DNA from: Corynebacterium tuberculostearicum SK141
GTDB lineage: Bacteria > Actinomycetota > Actinomycetes > Mycobacteriales > Mycobacteriaceae
Direction: 5' to 3'
Assembly: GCF_000175635.1 (NCBI RefSeq)
Contig: NZ_ACVP01000029.1
Location: forward strand, 17,002 to 81,001
Length of the DNA stretch: 64,000 bases
Below, one piece after another: positions 46,140 through 55,778 of the stretch. Position numbers and translations under genes: made by a program. The notes beneath the pieces were generated by a model. It was given only the letters and a program-made list of their open reading frames with translations. It had not been told where the DNA came from and did no database searches. How positions within the stretch are numbered: the stretch's first letter is position 1; every line of letters starts with the position of its first letter.

Positions 46140-46703
46140 CTATCGAAAATTCAGGTAAGACTTCGATGGCGTCGGGCCGCGCTGCCCCTGGTACTTCGAG
46201 CCCAGCGAGCCGGTGCCATATGGGCTTTCCGCTGGTGAAGTCATCTTGAAGATTGCCAGCTGACCCACCTTCATGCCCGGCCACAGGGCGATAGGCAGGT
46301 TGGCGGTATTAGAAAGCTCGAGCGTGATGTGACCGGAAAAGCCTGGGTCAATAAAGCCCGCGGTGGAGTGGGTCAACAATCCCAGGCGGCCGAGGGAAGA
46401 CTTGCCCTCCAAGCGACCGGCCAAGTCTGCCGGCAAGGTGAATTTTTCCAGCGTGGCACCCAGCACGAACTCGCCTGGGTGCAGGATGAAGGACTGATCT
46501 TCTTCTACTTCCACCAAGGTGGTGAGGTCCGGCATTTCCTCTTTGGGGTCAATATGCGTGTACCGCGAGTTATTGAAGACTCGGAAATACTTATCCAGGC
46601 GCACATCTACGGACGAGGGCTGGATAAGTTCGCTGTCGAAGGGCTCGATGCCCAGTTCTTCGGCGTCAATGGCGGCACGGATATCACGATCTGAAAGAAG
46701 CAC
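46140..46703 (-). CDS. dcd: dCTP deaminase
   Basis: 187 residues from GTG 46703, chosen because Dcd proteins begin LLSDRDIR. Motifs [28 protein letters not shown].. [13 protein letters not shown] and the C-terminal [16 protein letters not shown]. Deaminates dCTP to dUTP or dUMP for thymidylate synthesis. ATG 46721 is an alternative. Divergent to the glycine tRNA gene. Confidence 0.96.
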   Translation of the reverse strand: MLLSDRDIRAAIDAEELGIEPFDSELIQPSSVDVRLDKYFRVFNNSRYTHIDPKEEMPDLTTLVEVEEDQSFILHPGEFVLGATLEKFTLPADLAGRLEGKSSLGRLGLLTHSTAGFIDPGFSGHITLELSNTANLPIALWPGMKVGQLAIFKMTSPAESPYGTGSLGSKYQGQRGPTPSKSYLNFR

Positions 46704-46768
46704 GGCCCCAATTCTACTCATGCTAAAGGCCGCGGTGTATAGTAGGCCGGAGCGTACAAACGCGCAGT

Positions 46769-46842
46769 GCCGACGTAGTTTAATGGTAGAACTGCAGCTT
46801 CCCAAGCTGCTAGCGCGGGTTCGATTCCCGTCGTCGGCTCCA
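46769..46842 (+). tRNA. tRNA-Gly(CCC)
   Basis: 7-bp acceptor stem GCCGACG/CGTCGGC, D-arm AGTTTAATGGTAGAACT, anticodon stem-loop GCAGC-TTCCCAA-GCTGC with anticodon CCC, T-arm CGGGTTCGATTCCCG, discriminator T and encoded CCA. Confidence 0.95.
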
Positions 46843-46889
46843 CTTGTTTTCCCATTTCATGGACTAATTTCATACCTACAGGATGGACC

Positions 46890-47078
46890 ATGACAGCCCC
46901 TATCTTCACGCCTAAAACCACAGCGGATCTTCGCGCTGAGCGTGAGCATGTACTTCAAGATCTTGCGCCCCGCACAATCGATGAGCTCCACGAACAGCGC
47001 GCGGTTGATCAAATCTTGGTCATCGACGAGGCAACTCTGAATCGGTATGAAGCCCTGTGCTTTGTTATCGGCGACTAG
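46890..47078 (+). CDS. Small unknown protein after tRNA-Gly
   Basis: 62 residues behind AGGATGG. Acidic, soluble, helical (TADLRAEREHVLQDLAPRTI, RAVDQILVIDEATLN). No family recognised. It lies between the tRNA and the sortase gene on the same strand. Confidence 0.55.
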   Translation: MTAPIFTPKTTADLRAEREHVLQDLAPRTIDELHEQRAVDQILVIDEATLNRYEALCFVIGD

Positions 47079-47185
47079 ACAGACACGTTTTCTCTCAGAG
47101 CTACATCTTCCCTAGCCTGAGATTCAAAAACTACCCCCACGTCAGTACCAGGGCGTGCGGTCACAAACCCCACAGGCAGGACACA

Positions 47186-48115
47186 ATGGGCAAGCACGAA
47201 CCAGCGGAAATCATCGACGCACCCAAGAAGAAGCGCGTCAACCCCAACGCCATCATTGCGTTAATTCTGATCCTCGTCGGCCTCGGTGTCTTGCTCTACC
47301 CCGTCGTGGCCACGCAGTGGAACAACCACACCCAATCCCGCGCCGCGGAGGAATACGCCAAGCTGGAAAAGCAAGCCCCGCCTGAGGTACTGCACACCGC
47401 GTGGGACGAGGCGCAGTCTTACAACGCGCAGCTGGGCCAAATCAGTGTGGAAGACGCTTGGACCACCACCGATGACGAAGACTCCCCCAAGTACCAGCGC
47501 TACCGCCAATACCTGTCTGTGCTGTCGGAGACCGATGCCATGGGCCGCATTGTTATCCCCTCCATCGATTCCGATCTGCCCATTTATCATGGCACCTCAG
47601 AAAAAGCACTCTCCCGCGGCGCTGGCCACCTCTACGGCACGGACCTACCTGTCGGCGGCGTCGGTGGTGGAGAGGGCCGGCACGCAGCACTTTCCGCTCA
47701 CACTGGCCTACAAAATGCCACGCTGTGGGACAACCTCACCAAGGTCAAGAAGGGCGATGCTTTCTACATCGCCGCCGGCGGCGAGAAGCTCAAGTACGAG
47801 GTGCACGATATTCGGGTCGTCGAGCCTGCGGACACCAGCTCGCTCCACCGTGAGCCAGGCCAGGACCTCGTTACGCTCATTACCTGCACCCCCTACGGTG
47901 TAAATACCCACCGCTTGCTCGTCACCGGCCACCGAGTGCCAATGGATCCGGAAGACGAGGCCGCATTCAACAGCTCTGGTATTCACTGGCAGTGGTGGAT
48001 GTGGGCCATTCTGGCTGCCGCTGCCATCATCGTGCTTCTTCTCATCTACTGGTGGCGCAAATATGTGGGCAACGGCAAGGGCGCCGCGCTTGACGACGAC
48101 CCGCAGGACTCCTAA
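47186..48115 (+). CDS. Class C (pilin) sortase, distal copy
   Basis: 309 residues from ATG 47186. N-terminal membrane helix (IIALILILVGLGVLLYP), sortase fold with SAHTGL (catalytic His), TLITCTPYGVNTHRLLVTGHR (catalytic Cys and Arg), and a C-terminal membrane helix, as in pilus-polymerising class C sortases. Convergent with the tip-pilin gene. It is a paralogue of the sortase at 52565. Two sortases around one pilin set is the layout of the SpaD-type cluster of C. diphtheriae. Confidence 0.92.
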   Translation: MGKHEPAEIIDAPKKKRVNPNAIIALILILVGLGVLLYPVVATQWNNHTQSRAAEEYAKLEKQAPPEVLHTAWDEAQSYNAQLGQISVEDAWTTTDDEDSPKYQRYRQYLSVLSETDAMGRIVIPSIDSDLPIYHGTSEKALSRGAGHLYGTDLPVGGVGGGEGRHAALSAHTGLQNATLWDNLTKVKKGDAFYIAAGGEKLKYEVHDIRVVEPADTSSLHREPGQDLVTLITCTPYGVNTHRLLVTGHRVPMDPEDEAAFNSSGIHWQWWMWAILAAAAIIVLLLIYWWRKYVGNGKGAALDDDPQDS

Positions 48116-48134
48116 CCGACAATGAGCATGCAAT

Positions 48135-48173
48135 AAGGCCCGCCCTTCCCTGGTTATTGGAAAAGCGGGCCTT
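48135..48173. terminator. Bidirectional terminator between sortase and tip pilin
   Basis: AAGGCCCGC (48135-48143) pairs with GCGGGCCTT (48165-48173), followed by TTC on plus and TATTGC on minus, between convergent genes. Confidence 0.75.
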
Positions 48174-48199
48174 TTCTAAAGTTGCGGCAAGCGGTGGTT

Positions 48200-51100
48200 C
48201 TATGCCCAGCGGCGTCGCAAAGCGAGGCACCCTGCCGCGACAATCGCGCCACCAGCGAGCGCCCACAGGCCTACGCCCTCACCACCGGTCTTGGGCAGTG
48301 CACCCTTGGTGATGTCAGCGACCTGAAGGACGCCGATTTTCTTCACACAGTTGGCAGAGGTGTCAGATTCAGCGCACCTATTACTGGTGATCGCGGTCCC
48401 CCCGGAGAGCACCTTGATGACTGCATTGCCATTCTGATCCCACTCCGTCGAGAACTTGATCGGCGCGGGCAGCAGATTATAGCCGTTCGGTGCCTTGGTC
48501 TCGATGAGGTAATAAACGCCAGGGGCGTCCAAGCCTTCGAGCTTGACGCGGCCTGTGGTGGTGGTCGTGGACTGCTTCACCACGGGGTTAGCATCAGCGT
48601 TGACGCTGCCATCCGCGTTTAGCTTCAGGTTGCCGTTAGCATCACCGCGGTGGACGGTGAACTGCGCGCCGCCAAGCAACCCGTCGGTTTGGATCTCGTC
48701 CGGGTTGTCCGGATTATAGCTCGCCTTTTCGAGCAGGACGTCCATAGTTTCCTTGGTCTCCAGCGGGATACAGTCAGTATCCTTCCAGCCGCCTATTTCT
48801 GCCTCGTTCATGAGTCCAAAGTTGGGCTCGTGCAGGCCATCCTTGGTGTAGCAGCGGGTGTTTCCTGCAGGTTGGCTCGGGTACCCGGCGGGTACAGAGG
48901 TGCTGTCCAGCTTTGAACGATCCAGCTTGAAACGCACCGTCACCTCGTAGACATGCTGCCCTGTACTTCCGCCAACACCCTTGGATTTAGGTTTAATGAT
49001 CTTCGGAGTGTCATTCTTGTTGAGTTCGTACGGACCGGCGCCCAGGTACGACTGCGGCTGACTGGTCCTGTTGAACTCATCCTTGAAGACCACAGTGGCT
49101 CCAGTCACCGTGGCAGCACCAACGAACTTCGGGGTGTCCGTGAGCTTGCCGTAGATCACGTCGTTGGTGTCGAAGCCAGGTGCGTCCGGTGCCTCAACTA
49201 CGACGTTGTACTTCGCGGTATATTCATTCGCTGCACCAGGAACAGGTTGCGGTGTGCTGTCGACGGCAACCTTATTGAAACAGGCTTCAGTAGCGACGTT
49301 GTCATCTTCAGCCGGGCTAGACTCCCCGTCCGTGGCCTGGAAGGCCACCTTGTTGGGACTACACACCGTCTTGAGGTTGCCGTTCTCATCTTTTCGCACC
49401 GGCGCAGAGACGACATACTCTACCTTCGCGTGTCCGGGAAGGGTACCCACGTAACCCTTCATGTACCCCACCTCACCACTTGTGGCTGACGGCACGTCCA
49501 TCCCGGCGTAAATGCCGCTCTCAGGTTTGATCTCATTGGGCCCCGGACCACGGCCGTTGACCACGGTAGATCCCGGACCAAAGCCCTCGAATTTCGCAGT
49601 GGGACCGGAAGCGTTCACTCCATAGTGAGTATCCGTTGGTAGGTATTCCCAGAATGTGCCGCCCGAACTGGTGTTATCCGTGGTGTTTTCCACGGAGATA
49701 GTCCAAAAAGTCCGCACCTCACCGTCCACCACCTTGGTCTCGGAGCGTTGCTTCTTCACCGCAATGTTTGATTGCAGCGCTGGCGGCGGCGGAACTAGGT
49801 CGGAGGCCGCGTCCGTGTTAAATGAAGCAGGCAGGTTGTTCATTATGTTGACCAGCTCGAACTTCGGGCTATCATCATCTGGGTTGGTGATCTTTAGCTC
49901 AAAGCCCAGCTGATTCGCATTCGCACTACCCGAGCCAAAACCCAGGTTTCCATTGGAGTAGGTCCACGCCTTGCCCCAAGAAGCAGAGGGGTTCGAGATC
50001 GTGCGCCCATCCAAGGTCTTGATGCCGGTGAGATCCCAGGTCCTGATGTCGCCGGTCTGTGTGTCAATGCGTTCAAGGATAAGCTTGTCGCCTGCCTGAG
50101 CCTTACTCTGGAAACCCCACATATACTTCTGGGCTTGCGGGAGCACCGCCCAGTCCTCCGAGTAGGACTTCTGGCTTCCTAGCACGCGTTGAGCCGTGAC
50201 TTTGTCGACGTCGACCTTATAAAAGTGACGGCTACCAGAAGTGGACGTGTTGCCCACAAAGAATCCCTCGCTGGTGTACACGCCAGCGTTGAGGAGATCC
50301 CGGTCGCCGCTCGTTTCAAACGGGGTACCGGTACTTCCGGCCTTTAAAATAGGCCCAAGATTATATACTTCACCGGTTGCCGGATTGATCTGCAGGAGAT
50401 TTCCTGCAGGGTAGCAGGGATCACCATTTTGACCGCGAATCTGGCTTACCGCATAAAGCCAGTTATCACTCGAATCAAAGGCTAGAGCATTGTATACCCA
50501 GGGAGTGGACTCTCCCACCTGGCGAAAGTCTCGGCCTTGGTTGACTTGACGGCTCAGAATGGAAGTGTCTCGGCGAAGATCCTTAGGTTCACTGGTTACA
50601 ACGTAGACAGGGCTACCGTCGGCAAATTCAGCTGGGGTGAGATCGCGCTTTGGCTGTCTGCTTGTAACCGGATCTTGGCACTCCTCTTTCGCAGGAACGG
50701 TGAAGGAAGCTGTAAACACTGTATCGGCTGGCCCGCGGTGAACACCCTTAAACTGAATCTGTGCGGTGCCACCAATAGTAATCTGCGGCAGGATGACTTG
50801 GTATTCCTTGGCGCTAATCCTTTTGTAGGTCACCTTCGCCTCATACCAACCTCCGTTGGCACCGGTGTAATAGATCGTCAGGTCATCAGGGTTAGTCGAT
50901 AAATAACTGTTAACGCTGGATTTGAGGGTAACCACCGTGCCTTGCGGAATGGACAGCTGGCCGCCAAAAAGCTCACCGGCCGGAATCTTAAAGTTCGGGA
51001 TATAGCGGCTTCCCTTGAGCACGTATCCATCGTTTACCATCGTGATGGTGCGGTCGCCTGCAGCGTACGGGGTAATGTTCGGCGCCGCCATCAGACGGGC

Positions 51101-51709
51101 TGGGGCCGCGTCAACGTCAGCAATATCAAGCGGCTCAGTCACCTCCGAAGGGGCTTCTAAGGCTTCGCTGGATTCAGGTGATGACGTGCTGGTAGTCTCC
51201 TCGGCTACTCCACGCACGTCGACGGACATCCCGCTCAGTTCGGATTCCTCTGCGACCGCTGGGATCTTCAGTGAGAAAGCTGCCCCTGCTGGCACGTCAG
51301 TAGAAAGGCCAGCGATTCGGAAAGTCACTGAAGAACTGGTTGATTTTACAACGAGGTTGTCTCCTTCGCGGACGGGGATCACTTCGCCGTCGATAGTCAG
51401 TGTGTAGGCCGAGCCGTCGAACTCCAGTCCTGCAGTCTCAACAGTGAATTCCAACTCCTCCACGGTTCCGGCGTCAACAAAGTGGCCTTCAAATGTTGCG
51501 GAGTCGCCAACAGTCAGGCTCAGTTGGTCTGCGGAATCGAGCTTGGTGCGCAGGGTTGTGGTTTGTGCTTCGGCTACGGCACCAACGATTCCGGGCAGAG
51601 CAGCCGGTGCAGCAACACCAACAACGAGAGCCAGTGCAGCAATGAACGCCGCAAGAGCACGCCAGCGGTACACAACCGGCTCGACCGGATGAGAATCTGT
51701 CCAGGACAT
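48200..51709 (-). CDS. Pilus tip adhesin (LPKTG-anchored, propeller-like head)
   Basis: 1169 residues. Signal peptide (ALAAFIAALALVVGVAAPAAL). Beta-rich N-terminal part, then a head at about 360-640 with repeats such as YNALAFDSSDNWLYAVSQ, GNLLQINPATGEVYNLG and FYKVDVDKVTAQRVLGS that look like blades of a DUF6923/beta-propeller domain. Three further DUF11/isopeptide-type domains and a CNA_B domain with E-box YLIETKAPNGY follow, then LPKTG and a membrane tail. No vWA/MIDAS domain as in SpaC. The start overlaps the minor pilin stop (TAATG). Confidence 0.88.
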   Translation of the reverse strand: MSWTDSHPVEPVVYRWRALAAFIAALALVVGVAAPAALPGIVGAVAEAQTTTLRTKLDSADQLSLTVGDSATFEGHFVDAGTVEELEFTVETAGLEFDGSAYTLTIDGEVIPVREGDNLVVKSTSSSVTFRIAGLSTDVPAGAAFSLKIPAVAEESELSGMSVDVRGVAEETTSTSSPESSEALEAPSEVTEPLDIADVDAAPARLMAAPNITPYAAGDRTITMVNDGYVLKGSRYIPNFKIPAGELFGGQLSIPQGTVVTLKSSVNSYLSTNPDDLTIYYTGANGGWYEAKVTYKRISAKEYQVILPQITIGGTAQIQFKGVHRGPADTVFTASFTVPAKEECQDPVTSRQPKRDLTPAEFADGSPVYVVTSEPKDLRRDTSILSRQVNQGRDFRQVGESTPWVYNALAFDSSDNWLYAVSQIRGQNGDPCYPAGNLLQINPATGEVYNLGPILKAGSTGTPFETSGDRDLLNAGVYTSEGFFVGNTSTSGSRHFYKVDVDKVTAQRVLGSQKSYSEDWAVLPQAQKYMWGFQSKAQAGDKLILERIDTQTGDIRTWDLTGIKTLDGRTISNPSASWGKAWTYSNGNLGFGSGSANANQLGFELKITNPDDDSPKFELVNIMNNLPASFNTDAASDLVPPPPALQSNIAVKKQRSETKVVDGEVRTFWTISVENTTDNTSSGGTFWEYLPTDTHYGVNASGPTAKFEGFGPGSTVVNGRGPGPNEIKPESGIYAGMDVPSATSGEVGYMKGYVGTLPGHAKVEYVVSAPVRKDENGNLKTVCSPNKVAFQATDGESSPAEDDNVATEACFNKVAVDSTPQPVPGAANEYTAKYNVVVEAPDAPGFDTNDVIYGKLTDTPKFVGAATVTGATVVFKDEFNRTSQPQSYLGAGPYELNKNDTPKIIKPKSKGVGGSTGQHVYEVTVRFKLDRSKLDSTSVPAGYPSQPAGNTRCYTKDGLHEPNFGLMNEAEIGGWKDTDCIPLETKETMDVLLEKASYNPDNPDEIQTDGLLGGAQFTVHRGDANGNLKLNADGSVNADANPVVKQSTTTTTGRVKLEGLDAPGVYYLIETKAPNGYNLLPAPIKFSTEWDQNGNAVIKVLSGGTAITSNRCAESDTSANCVKKIGVLQVADITKGALPKTGGEGVGLWALAGGAIVAAGCLALRRRWA

Positions 51710-52560
51710 TAGCGTCCCTCGCTTTCTGAATTCTTCCTACGGCTAAAGGCAATCATCACGAAACCAGTGGCAATCAATGCCAACGCTGCGGCTACTACAC
51801 CGATTACCTGTGCACCGGTCATCGCCAATGAGCCACCATTGCCCGACGACGTTACTGGGGTTGAGGTCTTACCGGCACTTGGAGTACCCGGCGGCGTTGT
51901 CTCGGGTTGGTGAGGTGGCTTCCCTGGTTTAGTCGGTGGATAGTTCGGAGGTGTTTGCGGGGTATCCGGGCGTGACGGCGGAGCGCTCGGAGCAGATGAC
52001 GACGTGGGTGGCGTCGGCGTTTCACCCGGTTTGTGGGTCTTAGCCACGATTACTCCTGGTACTGGTTTCGGGTTATCTACCACCGTGTGGAATGGAACCG
52101 CCACCACAAACGGGTTTATCTCTCGGTAGGAATCATCCGGCGCTGTAGACGTCACCACATAGAAGCCATGAGCTAGACCATCAAACGTCACCTCGCCATT
52201 GGCATTGGTGACCAGATCCACGTGCACATCGGTGCGCCAATCACGAACCTCGTCGAGATTCGCGTTCCGTACGCGGGCTGCGTCGTCAGCGTTGGTCGGG
52301 TCCAAGCCGGCAAGCCGGTCCAGATGAATTGTGACACCTTGGATTTTTCCCGAGGGCGGCTGGCCATCGTCGTTGGGATTGCCTTGTGTCAGCCGGATTG
52401 TCACTGTATCCGTAGCCGAAGTGCGTTCCGCACCAGTGGACTGCTGCCCGGCAACCTGCACCGCTTCTGCAGCAACGACGCCCGGCCCTGCGAACGCAAC
52501 CGCACACGCTACTCCGACGGCAACCACTCGGGCCGACCATGCATTTGTCAACCTCTTCAT
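51709..52560 (-). CDS. Minor (base or side) pilin with LAMTG sorting signal
   Basis: 283 residues from ATG 52560. Signal peptide (VVAVGVACAVAFAGPGVVAA). One CNA_B-like domain (about 45-165, GVTIHLDRLAG to FYVVTSTAPDDSYREINPF). A Pro/Ser/Thr-rich stalk (170-245) precedes LAMTG, a membrane helix and a basic tail. Typical for a SpaB/SpaE-type minor pilin that anchors the fibre to the wall. Confidence 0.87.
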   Translation of the reverse strand: MKRLTNAWSARVVAVGVACAVAFAGPGVVAAEAVQVAGQQSTGAERTSATDTVTIRLTQGNPNDDGQPPSGKIQGVTIHLDRLAGLDPTNADDAARVRNANLDEVRDWRTDVHVDLVTNANGEVTFDGLAHGFYVVTSTAPDDSYREINPFVVAVPFHTVVDNPKPVPGVIVAKTHKPGETPTPPTSSSAPSAPPSRPDTPQTPPNYPPTKPGKPPHQPETTPPGTPSAGKTSTPVTSSGNGGSLAMTGAQVIGVVAAALALIATGFVMIAFSRRKNSESEGR

Positions 52561-52564
52561 CGCC

Positions 52565-53503
52565 TTACTCCCGCACGCTACTTTCCTTATTAATAACTTC
52601 TTGCACCCCGGTAGCCGCCTTCTGGCGACGCAGCCACCACACCAGCCAACACCCAATGACAATCACCGCAGCCAACAGCGCGTACATCCACCATTGCCAG
52701 CCCGGACCATGGGAGTTTTCAAACACCGACTCCTCCCCAGGCTCCATAGGAACCTGATGGCCACGCACCAGCAAGCGATGCGTGTTGATCCCGTACGGGG
52801 TGCACGTAATCAGCGTGACGTAATCCTGATCGGCGACTGGCCGTAGACCATCAACTTCACTCGGCAGAACCACTTGAATGCTGTCGACGACGTACTTCAA
52901 TTTGTGGCCAGCAACCTGGATGTAGAACACGTCTCCCTCGGTGGCAGAGTCGAGGTGATCAAACATCGTCGAATTTGCCAGACCCGTATGCCCCGTAATG
53001 ACGGAGTGGGTTCCTGATCCGCCTACCGGCAAATCAGAACCATATAAATGTCCCAGTCCACGCTGCAGTGTCTTATCCGCGGTGCCGTGAAACACCGGTA
53101 AATCAACGTCCACCGCTGGGAACACGAGTCGAGCCATCGCTTCGTTCTCGCCCAACTGCTTCAGATAAGCCTCATAGTCGGGATTGTCTACCCCGATACG
53201 GTTCAGCCACGGATCCAGAATCGGACCCGACGTATGCTCCTCGTTGTATGCATGCGCAGCATCCCAAACCGAATCCTGAACCTGCGCCGGTGTCGCTTTA
53301 TCCAGTCGCGCATATTCCTGCGCCACCCTCGAGGCGTTCCAATTGTTCCATGCGGTCGAGACCACTGGGTACAGCATCACCAACAACCCGACGACAACGA
53401 CTACCGCCGGAAGGACTAGGCCTCCACGGCGCCTGTGCCGTCGGCCTGCATTTTGGCCTACCACCGTAGTCAACGACCCGCACCACCCAAAAGAATGTCC
53501 CAC
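52565..53503 (-). CDS. Class C (pilin) sortase, pilus-operon copy
   Basis: 312 residues from GTG 53503; start uncertain because no good ribosome site is seen. N-terminal membrane helix (VLPAVVVVVGLLVMLYPVV), TGHTGLANS (His), TLITCTPYGINTHRLLVRGHQ (Cys, Arg) and a C-terminal helix. It polymerises the major pilin encoded just upstream. It lies between major and minor pilin genes. Confidence 0.92.
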   Translation of the reverse strand: MGHSFGWCGSLTTVVGQNAGRRHRRRGGLVLPAVVVVVGLLVMLYPVVSTAWNNWNASRVAQEYARLDKATPAQVQDSVWDAAHAYNEEHTSGPILDPWLNRIGVDNPDYEAYLKQLGENEAMARLVFPAVDVDLPVFHGTADKTLQRGLGHLYGSDLPVGGSGTHSVITGHTGLANSTMFDHLDSATEGDVFYIQVAGHKLKYVVDSIQVVLPSEVDGLRPVADQDYVTLITCTPYGINTHRLLVRGHQVPMEPGEESVFENSHGPGWQWWMYALLAAVIVIGCWLVWWLRRQKAATGVQEVINKESSVRE

Positions 53504-53545
53504 GCGCTAGCGCAGCGCGACCGGGATTACAACGAAAGAGAATGA

Positions 53546-53579
53546 AGGGGACTGAAGTCTATACCTAGCCCAGTCCCCT
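53546..53579 (-). terminator. Attenuator-like hairpin after the major pilin gene
   Basis: AGGGGACTG (53546-53554) pairs with CAGTCCCCT (53571-53579). On the minus strand the stem is followed by TCATTCTCTTTC. Partial termination here would make more major pilin than sortase and minor subunits. Confidence 0.55.
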
Positions 53580-53666
53580 CACTGGGTCGAGCACCATATT
53601 TTGATTACCCGACCCGCAGCGCAAACCATCATGGACAGTCTGCGCCACCGGAACTATGCCCGGCTA

Positions 53667-55133
53667 TTAGTTGCGCGCGGTACGACGAGCGAACCAAGCA
53701 CCAGCAGCAACAATCGCTGCGCCAATAGCAGCCAGGATGCCCACACCGGCGCCACCGGTCATCGGCAGGTTCGGGGTGTCCTGCTTAATGTTGTCGATCT
53801 CGGACACGAGGGTAATCTTGTCGTCACCGTTCAGTTCACCAATCTCCGCGATCTTGTCGCGGGTGAAGTCAATCTCAGTAACGTCTTTCTCCGGCAGCGC
53901 GTAGCCGGCCGGAGCCTTGGTCTCCTTCAGACAGAACCTCTTGGTAGCCGGTGCTTCCTTGTTGTCCTCGAAGTCGGTGACGTGCAGGCCATCGATGGTG
54001 AAGGTACCGTCAGCGCCGGTGGTCCAATTCTCTGCGTTACCAATCTTGATCTTGGAACCCAGCTCGGAGGCCGAGGTGCACTGATAGAGCTCAAACACAG
54101 CGCCTTCCAGGACCTTGTCGGCTTCCTTGCCGTCCTTCTTAACAACCTTGAGCTTGCCGTGATAGGTCACGACCTCATTGGTCTTGTTCTTGACCTCGTT
54201 GCCGGTGTTCGGGTTGTTGAAGATGACGTCAGCCTGGTTCTTCAGCTCAGTGCTGTCGCCCACTTCCTTGCGCTTGACCTCGAAGGTCAGAGACATCTTG
54301 TCACCGGACTTAACCTTGGCAAGGCCCTGGTCGGTCAGCTTAACGACGAGCTTGTTTCCGTTCTCAGCCGGATTGTTGACCTCGTAGTCACCGGCACCCA
54401 GAGCGGTCTCTCCAGCCTTGACCTCGGTGACCTTCTGGAAGTCCAAACGCTGGTCCAGCTGATCCTCGAAGCGGAAGGCGGTCAGGCTCTTACCCGCACC
54501 CCAGGTCGGAGCATCCGCGTTGATGGTGTAGGTGTACGCGTCCTGGATGTTCTGATCTGCATCCTTGACAGTCTTCTCGGTCTTGGTTTCCGCGTTCTTC
54601 GGGTACGCGATGACGTCGTAGTTCCAGGCATCGGAAGCCTCATTGACCATCGGCACCGACACGATGAACGGAGCGCCAGTAACGATGCCGTCCGGGGCCT
54701 TCGTCTCTTCTACCAAGTAGATACCCAAGTCCAAGTTTTCGAAGGCCACCTTGCCGTCGTCACCAGTGGTCAACCCAAAAGTCGTTGTGGTTTCGTGACC
54801 CTTGGCATCGGCAGCGGTCTTCGGGAACGTCGCCCAATCACCGTTCTGCAGGTCGTAATCAAGCTTGGTGATTTTGTAGGTCACACCAGGCAGAGCCTCA
54901 CCCGGAACGCCCGCCATTTCCTTACCAGTGGCCCGACTATTGGTCTCGGCACCCTTCTTCTTGAAGAGGGTGATCGAACCCTTCTTAGTGAAATCGATGT
55001 TTGCTTTGTTCACGGCCCCCTGCTCAGCGCCAGGGTTCTCCTGGGCCAGTGCACCCGGAGCGGAAACGCCCAAAGCGAGTCCGGCGATAGCAGCGAAGGC
55101 AACTGAACGAGCGGTACGAGAGATCTTGTTCAC
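53667..55133 (-). CDS. Major shaft pilin (SpaA/SpaD-like, LPMTG)
   Basis: 488 residues from GTG 55133, 9 nt after AAAGGA. Signal peptide (ARSVAFAAIAGLALGVSA, cleavage near ALA|QE). Pilin motif WNYDVIAYPK with the cross-linking Lys. CNA_B/isopeptide domains with E-boxes YLVEETKAPDG and FCLKETKAPAGY. It ends LPMTG, hydrophobic helix, RRTARN. It is the shaft subunit, polymerised through the pilin-motif Lys and the LPMTG Thr. Confidence 0.93.
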   Translation of the reverse strand: MNKISRTARSVAFAAIAGLALGVSAPGALAQENPGAEQGAVNKANIDFTKKGSITLFKKKGAETNSRATGKEMAGVPGEALPGVTYKITKLDYDLQNGDWATFPKTAADAKGHETTTTFGLTTGDDGKVAFENLDLGIYLVEETKAPDGIVTGAPFIVSVPMVNEASDAWNYDVIAYPKNAETKTEKTVKDADQNIQDAYTYTINADAPTWGAGKSLTAFRFEDQLDQRLDFQKVTEVKAGETALGAGDYEVNNPAENGNKLVVKLTDQGLAKVKSGDKMSLTFEVKRKEVGDSTELKNQADVIFNNPNTGNEVKNKTNEVVTYHGKLKVVKKDGKEADKVLEGAVFELYQCTSASELGSKIKIGNAENWTTGADGTFTIDGLHVTDFEDNKEAPATKRFCLKETKAPAGYALPEKDVTEIDFTRDKIAEIGELNGDDKITLVSEIDNIKQDTPNLPMTGGAGVGILAAIGAAIVAAGAWFARRTARN

Positions 55134-55778
55134 GGAAACTGGTCCTTTACACGAGTTCTGAAATGAGGCACCGCGCCTCATTGGCTGTGTGCAATCCATT
55201 CCCCACGGTTCACGCACCATGACCTGACTCGTTGCTAAGAATCTTTCGCCTGCCGAGAGTAGGAGTAGTTTTCAGGTGGAAACGTCTACGCAGGCCCCAA
55301 CCTTAACTAACGATAGCCTGTGGATTACATAACTAGATTCTACCCCAGCGTGTTGGGCAAAGTCCCCGACTAAAGCTCCTCCCCCGCAAAACCGGCTAAA
55401 CTTCTCAAGAATCCGCACGGTCCACCCAAACGTGAAGACTCCTTCTGCAGTTCAACTAATGCTTTCGAGACGTCATCTAGTTTTGTGTGAAACTGAACAC
55501 ATTGCCCCTTTAAGGGGGTAAGCCTGCTCGATTTTACACCCGTTACATAGAATGCAAGCTTCACGCAGGAGAGTAGCTTCCCAGAGAGCACCTTCCAACG
55601 ACGACGAAACGAACCATATATGCTGCCAATACCACCAGGTAGAACATCCCCTTTGATGACCCATAAAAGGAAGCGTCACCAAGAGCGCTCAAGGTACCCT
55701 GAACTCATTTAGATTCTCAGCCTTCAACAGCCCACGTACCAAAGAGTTAATAGCGTTAAGATTCCTGACAAGAGCTCT
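55134..55778. other. Low-GC region between pilus operon and ABC exporter
   Basis: 645 bp of lower GC than either side. It includes the leader and promoter of the major pilin. I see no full gene. A 43-codon minus-strand ORF (55561-55692, TTG start) codes for a hydrophobic stretch GMFYLVVLAAYMVRFVVVG and may be a membrane micro-protein or relic. Confidence 0.4.

Noticed and set aside
55370..55682. Minus-strand frames of 69-73 codons in the low-GC gap as genes
   Set aside because: No ribosome sites or recognisable domains; they overlap each other.
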